DNA of 64,000 bases from JAWXBK01 sp040878185 (lineage in GTDB: Bacteria; Pseudomonadota; Alphaproteobacteria; Dongiales; Dongiaceae). Numbering within the stretch: position 1 is the first letter of the stretch; each line of letters opens with the position of its first letter. The notes beneath the pieces were generated by a model. It had not been told where the DNA came from, searched no databases, and saw nothing but the letters and a program-made list of their open reading frames with translations. The stretch lies in contig JBBDMS010000050.1 of the NCBI GenBank assembly GCA_040878185.1, forward strand, positions 8,976 through 72,975. The letters run 5' to 3'. Of this stretch, positions 58,964 to 64,000 are shown piece by piece. The position numbers were made by a program, and so were the translations under genes.

Positions 58964-59712
58964 AACGCCTCCTGCGCCATGCCGGGTCTGCACTGGGCCT
59001 GCTTTTCTGGATCGGCCTGTGGGAACTCGTCGGCCGGTCCGGTCAGATTCGGCTCCTGCCGCCGTTCTCCGATGTCGTCGCTTCGGTCCCCGTTCTGCTC
59101 GCCGATCCGGGGTTCGTCGCCGACGTGCGTCAGAGCATCCTTGCACTCGCACTCGGTCTCGTGCTCGCGCTCGCCGCCGGCATTCCCGTCGGCATCCTGA
59201 TGGCGCGCTCGCGGCCCGTCGACAAGGCAGCCGGCCTCTGGGTCGACATCTTTCTTGCGACGCCGCTCACCGCCCTGGTCCCGGCGCTGATGGTCCTGTT
59301 CGGTTTCGGGATGGGGACCGTGATCGCAACGGTCGTGCTGTTCTCGATCTGGGTCATCATTCTCGATACGCGCGCCGGCATATTGCAGGCCCGGCCAAGC
59401 CTGGTCGACATGGCGCGCGCATTCGGTGCGAAGCGGCGCGACATCGTGCTGCATATTCTGATTCCAGCGGCCCTGCCCGAAATCCTGGTCGGGTTGCGCC
59501 TCGCGGTCATCGCGGGCGTCAAGGGCGTGGTGGTCGGCCAGATCCTGGTTGCCGTGTTCGGCATCGGCAGGCGGCTGATGATCTATTCCCAGAACTTCCT
59601 GATGGACCGGTTCTGGGCGCTGATGATCTGCATTCTCTGCTTTGCCTACCTGCTGGTTCTCGTTGTCAGCCTGCTGGAGCGGCAGGTAGCCCACTACGCG
59701 CCCCGTCGATAG
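58960..59712 (+). CDS. ABC transporter permease 2
   Basis: 250 residues with about six helices. The EAA-loop region is RAFGAKRRDIVLHILIPAALPEILVGLRLAVIAGVKGVVVGQILVAVFGIG. The ATG overlaps the ATPase stop (ATGA). It ends 9 bp from the convergent flavoprotein gene. It completes the binding protein-permease-ATPase-permease layout. Confidence 0.9.
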   Translation: MKRLLRHAGSALGLLFWIGLWELVGRSGQIRLLPPFSDVVASVPVLLADPGFVADVRQSILALALGLVLALAAGIPVGILMARSRPVDKAAGLWVDIFLATPLTALVPALMVLFGFGMGTVIATVVLFSIWVIILDTRAGILQARPSLVDMARAFGAKRRDIVLHILIPAALPEILVGLRLAVIAGVKGVVVGQILVAVFGIGRRLMIYSQNFLMDRFWALMICILCFAYLLVLVVSLLERQVAHYAPRR

Positions 59713-59721
59713 ATCGTCCCG

Positions 59722-61716
59722 CTAGAGCGTCATCGCGAGCCGCCGCGCCTCATAGAACGCCATGGCTGCGGTCCGCGCGGCAACATTGTCGCCGACGGCA
59801 TGAACTTCGATGCCGTCTTTCGCCAGCGCCTTGCTCAGTGCGTCGTTCGGCCGGTTCGTCGTCGCCAGCACGAGCGAGTCGAATTCGCGGGTTTCTTCTT
59901 CGTTCGACATGAGATTGCGCAATCGCGCGCTGTTGCCCTGCCATGACAGCAGCGCCGTCGCGCAGACCGTTTCGACGCCCCATTCGAGGAACAATCGCCG
60001 CGTCTCGTAGTCGGTCTTGCTGTGATCGAGCGCCATTGCCGGCAATTCGGCGGCGGTGACCAGTGTCACCCGGTGGCGCTGTTTGGCGAGATGAAGCGCC
60101 GTGCCGCTGGCCGGCCACCAGCCGTTCAGATCGTCGAGCAGCAGCACGTTGGTGCCGGGCACGACGCGCCCCGCCAGCACGTCATGTGCGGAACAAACAT
60201 TCTCCTGATCGACCCCCGGCAGCCTGGCACGGCCCGGCAGCGCGCGCTGATAGCCGTCCCCCGCCGGTTCCGAACCGGTACACAGCACGACGGCATCGGC
60301 GCCGAACCGGCGGATATCGTCGGCCGTGAGTTCGGTTCGGAGCTGGATGCGCACCTGAAGTTTCTCGAGCTGATGCGGGTACCAGTCGCCCACGAGCTGG
60401 CTGATCTCGCCACGGAATGGCTGCCCCGCCGCGAGCCGGAACTGGCCGCCCAGTTCGGCGTCACGCTCGGCCAGCGTGACGCGATGGCCGCGCTCGGCGG
60501 CGACGCGTGCGACTTCCATGCCCGCGGGACCGCCGCCGACGACGAGAATATGGCGTGGCCTCTCGGCGCACGGCACGACATCGCCGTTCCATTCGAACTC
60601 GCGACCCGCCGACGGATTGGCGAGGCACGATACCCAGGTCTCGCGCAACCGTCGGCCGATGCAGAGCTGGTTGCAGGAAATGCACGGCCGCACATCTTCC
60701 GGCCGTCCGGCCTTCGCCTTGTTGGCGAGATGCGCATCGGCGATCTGGGCGCGGACCAGGCTCACCATGTCGGCCATGCCCGAGGCGATGACCTTTTCGG
60801 CATTGGCCGGCGTCTTGACGCGGGCCTCCGCCGTCACGCGCGCATGCTTGACCGCTTCCTTGTATTTCGCCGCATCGGGCGGGCCGAGCATCATGTCGTA
60901 CATGAAGGGCGGCACGATCTTGTTGAAGTCGTTCAGATACGAACCGGTGCCGACCGAGAAATAATCGACCAGCCCGCGCGCGTCGAGCCAGGCGGCGACC
61001 TCCTGCTTGTCCTCGATGCCAAGCCCGCCTTCCGCCGGTTCTGCGCCCGACACCGTCATGCCGATGATGAAGTCCTCGCCCGCCGCCTTGCGGATGCGCG
61101 TGCAGATTTCGGCGGCGAACCGCACGCGATTTTCCAGGCTGCCGCCCCAGCGGTCGTCGCGCCGGTTGGTGATCGGCGACCAGAACTGGTCGATCAGGCA
61201 GTTGTAACCGGAAAAGAGATCGACACCGTCGAAGCCGGCGCGCTGCTCGAGCACCGCCTGCGTCACGAAGGACTCGATCATTTCCTCGATCTCGGCTTCG
61301 GTCATGGCGTGGCTGCCATGCTGATCGTGAAACGACGGCAGACCCGAGGGCGACCAGTATGGCTCCCAGCTGTGATCCTGATCGCCATGCTGACCGACAT
61401 GGTAGATCTGGTGAATCATCACCGTGCCGTGGCTATGGCACTCGTCGGTGATTCTCCGGAAATAGGGGATCGTGCTCTCGTCCTGCGTACGAAAATTTGC
61501 ACGAATCAGAACGCCGGTGCGGTGGGCTGGAACCGGCTCGACGACGATCATCGCAGCACCACCGCGGGCGCGCTCGCGGTAATAGCCGAAGTGACGATCG
61601 GACGGCGTGCCGTCGAGACTCATATTGACAGTGTGCGCGCCAAACACGATCCGGTTCTTGAGCGTCTTGTGTCGGAGCGCGATCGGCTCGAACAGATGCG
61701 GGAACATGTCGGTCAT
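59722..61716 (-). CDS. NADH:flavin oxidoreductase / FeS old yellow enzyme
   Basis: 664 residues. An N-terminal OYE barrel (about 1-370) has LFEPIALRHKTLKNRIVFGAH, MIHQIYHVGQHGDQDHSWEP and the FMN region. A [4Fe-4S] cluster motif follows, CISCNQLCIGRRLRETWVSCLANP, and then a FAD/NAD domain (about 415-664) with ILVVGGGPAGMEVARVAAERGHRV. Layout matches 2,4-dienoyl-CoA reductase, trimethylamine dehydrogenase and N-demethylase-type enzymes. A dimethylglycine- or stachydrine-demethylase-like function is one possibility but is not shown. Start MTDMFPHLFEP at 61716. Confidence 0.9.
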   Translation of the reverse strand: MTDMFPHLFEPIALRHKTLKNRIVFGAHTVNMSLDGTPSDRHFGYYRERARGGAAMIVVEPVPAHRTGVLIRANFRTQDESTIPYFRRITDECHSHGTVMIHQIYHVGQHGDQDHSWEPYWSPSGLPSFHDQHGSHAMTEAEIEEMIESFVTQAVLEQRAGFDGVDLFSGYNCLIDQFWSPITNRRDDRWGGSLENRVRFAAEICTRIRKAAGEDFIIGMTVSGAEPAEGGLGIEDKQEVAAWLDARGLVDYFSVGTGSYLNDFNKIVPPFMYDMMLGPPDAAKYKEAVKHARVTAEARVKTPANAEKVIASGMADMVSLVRAQIADAHLANKAKAGRPEDVRPCISCNQLCIGRRLRETWVSCLANPSAGREFEWNGDVVPCAERPRHILVVGGGPAGMEVARVAAERGHRVTLAERDAELGGQFRLAAGQPFRGEISQLVGDWYPHQLEKLQVRIQLRTELTADDIRRFGADAVVLCTGSEPAGDGYQRALPGRARLPGVDQENVCSAHDVLAGRVVPGTNVLLLDDLNGWWPASGTALHLAKQRHRVTLVTAAELPAMALDHSKTDYETRRLFLEWGVETVCATALLSWQGNSARLRNLMSNEEETREFDSLVLATTNRPNDALSKALAKDGIEVHAVGDNVAARTAAMAFYEARRLAMTL

Positions 61717-61853
61717 CTCGGTCTCTGCGGCAGCGGCGTCGATCGCCGATTCTATCGGCCGCGCGGCACGCGGGTCCAGTGAGCGGAGACGAGAAGAGCT
61801 GGAAGGGCGGCGACGGGCAAACGATTGGGCCGGACGGTCGGGTCGACCGACGG

Positions 61854-62030
61854 CTATTGGGCGATCGCGGTGGTCAGCACCTGCCATTCGCTCACCATCC
61901 AGCTTCCGATGCCGGAAACCAGGCCGATAATGGTGAACGTGATGAGCCCGATCAGGATCGAGTACTCGATCAGCGATGCGCCGGAGCGGTCGTCATAGAG
62001 GGCGCCCATCGCCGAAGCCAAATTCAACAT
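61854..62030 (-). CDS. Flp/Fap-type pilin
   Basis: 58 residues. A short N-terminus is followed by the class-III-type pilin segment GASLIEYSILIGLITFTIIGLVSGIG, with a Glu at the +5-like position of the conserved hydrophobic helix. The protein would be cleaved by a TadV-type prepilin peptidase and assembled by Tad secretion proteins. None of the Tad genes is in this window, so it is an orphan pilin. GGAGAAGG precedes the ATG at 62030; a longer start at 62057 is unlikely. Confidence 0.8.
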   Translation of the reverse strand: MLNLASAMGALYDDRSGASLIEYSILIGLITFTIIGLVSGIGSWMVSEWQVLTTAIAQ

Positions 62031-62071
62031 TGTGGCCTTCTCCCCCGCTGCGGCCATCGCGAATGGTGGAA

Positions 62072-62100
62072 ATTAGAAGGAATGCCGCCGCGTCTTGCAA
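62072..62100 (-). promoter_or_regulatory. candidate promoter for the Flp pilin gene
   Basis: On the minus strand TTGCAA (62100-62095) and TCTAAT (62077-62072) are separated by 17 bases. The -10 matches five of six consensus positions. It lies about 42 bp upstream of the pilin start. Confidence 0.4.
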
Positions 62101-62182
62101 GGGAATCAGCCGTTTTTGCGGCAAATCCCGACCGGGCGCGCTAACCCGATGATACATAACATTTTATTCTAGCGCCGGATGC

Positions 62183-63430
62183 CTATCCGGCCGGGTCGTA
62201 GCCCCATTGCTCAAAGGACCGATGCCAGGCCTGGGCGATCCGATCGCGCAGCGCTGCTTCGAGCGGGACATAGCGGTTCTGCGCATAGCCCCGCAGCTTG
62301 TGGCAGTGGTTTTCGAGCGTCGGTTGCAGCGCCTCGAATCCGTCGAGATCCAGATTGCGATAGAGCCCGGCCATCGTCGCGACCGGATCGCGTTCGAGGT
62401 CGCTGAACGCGATTTCGACGAGCCGGTCCTTCGGCACGCTCTCGCGCGCGGCGAAATAGGCATCGTGCAGCCGGTTGTAGCGGTCGATGACGAAATCCTC
62501 GGGCGCCGGCAGATCCCCGCTCTGCATTTTTGCCAGCGGCAATCCTTCGGTCAGCATATGCAGGTTCGATTGAAACACGCGGTAGGGGTCGCGGTGGATA
62601 TGCACGAACCGTGCGTCGGGAAAAGTCTCCAGCAGCATGGGAATGCGCGCGGTATGCGGCGGCGATTTCAGTACGATCCGCCGGCCCGCGTAGCGCAAAC
62701 TGAGCCGGCACACATAGCGCAACAGCTCGCGCTGCCAGCGTTTTCGCTCGCCCGCCTTGACATCGTTGAATTCGAGATAGCGCATGTAATGCGACCAGCG
62801 TTGCGGAAAGGAATGGCCCATGTAGGGCGAGCGGCGCGTCAGGATGGCGAGCGCGAATTCGTCTTCCTGCGGAAGATCGATGCCGAGCGGCATGTTGTCG
62901 ATCAGCCGGGTCTCGGGCACGAAACGCCCCCAGAGCGGCGACTGCCAGGCCTCGGTCACGAGAAATCCGTGCGGCAGCATCGTCTCGAACAGATTCGGTG
63001 CGGCGAACTGCGGATCGAGCGCCATCAGGTTGTGCAGGTGGGTCGTGCCGCTGCGCCAGTGCCCTAGAATGAACACAGGCGCCTTGGGCTGCGTGGCCGC
63101 GATGGCGCCGCCATAGGCCGTGCGTTCCGCGAGTGCAAAACCCGAATTCAGCAGACTGAGCAGTGTGACGACGGCGGCGCGCGACCAGTATCGCGGGCCC
63201 AGCGCGAACCGGTTCTCGACCGCCAGCATGGCCCAGTCGCCAACCGTGAGGCCCATCAGGTTGCTCACCAGCCAGCGGCCAATAAACGCCTGGACGGGGG
63301 ACATATGCCGGTGCCCCGTTGCATAGGGATCGGCTTCCGTCGCAAGGCGGCGGAGCGTTCGTCGGGTCAGCAGATCGGCATCGATACCCGTCAAAAGCGG
63401 CAATCCCTTCCGGAGTGGCCATTCACCCAA
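62183..63430 (-). CDS. large sulfotransferase-family protein
   Basis: 415 residues. The 5'-phosphosulfate loop PVFILGHWRSGTTHLHNLM lies near residue 118, and a 3'-phosphate-binding segment is DARFVHIHRDPYRVFQSNLHML. This belongs to the larger Sulfotransfer_3-type group (PF13469-like), and the acceptor is unknown. A TTG start at 63430 is chosen because CGGAG lies nine bases upstream; an ATG at 63304 would give 373 residues with a weak ribosome-binding site. Third sulfotransferase in the window. Confidence 0.8.
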   Translation of the reverse strand: MGEWPLRKGLPLLTGIDADLLTRRTLRRLATEADPYATGHRHMSPVQAFIGRWLVSNLMGLTVGDWAMLAVENRFALGPRYWSRAAVVTLLSLLNSGFALAERTAYGGAIAATQPKAPVFILGHWRSGTTHLHNLMALDPQFAAPNLFETMLPHGFLVTEAWQSPLWGRFVPETRLIDNMPLGIDLPQEDEFALAILTRRSPYMGHSFPQRWSHYMRYLEFNDVKAGERKRWQRELLRYVCRLSLRYAGRRIVLKSPPHTARIPMLLETFPDARFVHIHRDPYRVFQSNLHMLTEGLPLAKMQSGDLPAPEDFVIDRYNRLHDAYFAARESVPKDRLVEIAFSDLERDPVATMAGLYRNLDLDGFEALQPTLENHCHKLRGYAQNRYVPLEAALRDRIAQAWHRSFEQWGYDPAG

Positions 63431-63515
63431 GGGATATGGCTCCGGACCAAGGATATTCTACACCATCCGCTGTAATTTTGGCAGGGCAGGTCCGGAAACC
63501 AGCCATGCCACGGCG

Positions 63516-64000
63516 TCATAGCTCGCGGGCGATGGGGAAGGTGGGCGGGGCCACGTCGCCGGCAGTCCGGCCGGCATAGTCGCGGCCGGCCACCTTGGGG
63601 ATCACCCGCGTTTGGCTCGCGGCCACCTCGCGCCCGACCGATGCCTGGTCGATCGTCGTTACCCGCCGATCGGCGACGCGCTGGACGCCGTCGACGAAAA
63701 CATCGCGCACCGCCCGGTCGGCAGCGGTGAAGACGAGACATTTCAGGGGATCGTGCGCCGGCATCATCGAAGGCTCGTCGAGATCGACAAGCACCAGATC
63801 GGCCTTGGCGCCGACCGCAATGCGGCCGATATCGTCGCGGCCCAGCGCGCGGGCGCCGCCCAGCGTTGCGGCCTCCACGACCGCCGTGGTCGTCGTGTCG
63901 TGAGTATTGCCCGCGGCGGTCCGCGCCATGATGCAGGCCAGCCGCATCTCTTCGAGCATGTTATGCGGATGGGCGTCGGTTCCGATCCCGATCGAAACGC
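63516..64000 (-). CDS. amidohydrolase, C-terminal part (5' end beyond the window)
   Basis: Only the C-terminal 160 residues are inside the window. The sequence reads in frame from the window edge (VSIGIGTDAHPHN, then MLEEMRLACIMAR). The GTDAHPHNMLEEMRLA block is typical of metal-dependent TRZ/ATZ-type amidohydrolases, where the Asp binds the metal. A C-terminal beta domain (IGRIAVGAKADLVLVDLDEPSMMP) follows. Substrate cannot be named. The reading frame is open to base 64000, so this is a truncated gene, not a short one. Confidence 0.88.
   Translation of the reverse strand, partial: VSIGIGTDAHPHNMLEEMRLACIMARTAAGNTHDTTTTAVVEAATLGGARALGRDDIGRIAVGAKADLVLVDLDEPSMMPAHDPLKCLVFTAADRAVRDVFVDGVQRVADRRVTTIDQASVGREVAASQTRVIPKVAGRDYAGRTAGDVAPPTFPIAREL

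Overview
The window is high-GC DNA from an alphaproteobacterium, most likely a Rhodospirillales-type lineage. The evidence is gene order and families: chorismate mutase/hisC/tyrC/DUF2125 beside metX; argH-lptM-lysA-TIGR02302 divergent from tlpA; ftsEX-ydcF-plsC; a SAM-II riboswitch before metZ; and Ccr/Ecm/Mcd of the ethylmalonyl-CoA pathway. Exact taxonomy cannot be fixed from sequence alone. Two 10-N runs (1117-1126, 28904-28913) mark a draft assembly. There is no prophage, insertion sequence, CRISPR array or rRNA. The only RNA gene is tRNA-Leu(CAA). Coding density is high. No gene-free stretch exceeds about 300 bp; the longest are 39061-39357 (an inverted repeat), 32829-33108 (promoter, riboswitch, terminator), 22220-22469 (etfB promoter), 28873-29100 (palindromic repeats and a gap), 9533-9748 (nrdJ control region) and 23250-23452 (nothing recognised).

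Layout. 1-4206: methionine (metX) and aromatic/histidine biosynthesis, with translationally coupled chorismate mutase-hisC-tyrC. 4236-12735: DUF2125 protein, EamA exporter, ChaC-like cyclotransferase, AdoCbl-dependent ribonucleotide reductase with a small zinc-ribbon membrane protein, then ftsE-ftsX-ydcF-plsC. 12885-19594: DUF3426 protein, the argH-lptM-lysA-TIGR02302 operon and a TlpA thioredoxin. 19603-24481: etfB-etfA-hbd, a cobalamin adenosyltransferase with a HIG1-type protein, and a quinone-oxidoreductase-like enzyme. 24644-32828: DUF2207-LemA, methylsuccinyl-CoA dehydrogenase, crotonyl-CoA carboxylase/reductase, and an M48 peptidase-YjgN pair. 32829-38145: riboswitch-controlled metZ, a sulfotransferase, DUF486, ethylmalonyl-CoA mutase and a GFA-family protein. 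38179-51813: mixed housekeeping and accessory genes (sulfotransferase, ACT protein, Rieske oxygenase, PhzF, retropepsin, two tandem Nudix genes, TerC, GluQ, AlkA-like glycosylase, esterase, HNH, Coq7, DsbB, YqaA, DUF805). 51994-56332: tRNA, a Lon-like protease, an isochorismatase-type hydrolase and an ATP-grasp-like orphan. 56385-64000: an NMT1-type ABC importer with two different permeases, an old-yellow-enzyme/FeS flavoprotein, an orphan Flp pilin, a sulfotransferase and the C-terminal part of an amidohydrolase.

How the genes work together. Ccr, Ecm and Mcd supply three characteristic steps of the ethylmalonyl-CoA pathway for C2 or acetoacetyl-CoA assimilation. EtfAB and 3-hydroxybutyryl-CoA dehydrogenase fit beside it, and the adenosyltransferase makes the AdoCbl needed by Ecm and by the class II ribonucleotide reductase. 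A near-identical palindrome (TATTGCA-N-TGCAA-Y-A) lies upstream of both ccr and ecm, which suggests one regulator for two separate transcription units. MetX and MetZ make up a two-step homocysteine route, and MetZ sits behind a SAM-II aptamer followed by an intrinsic terminator.
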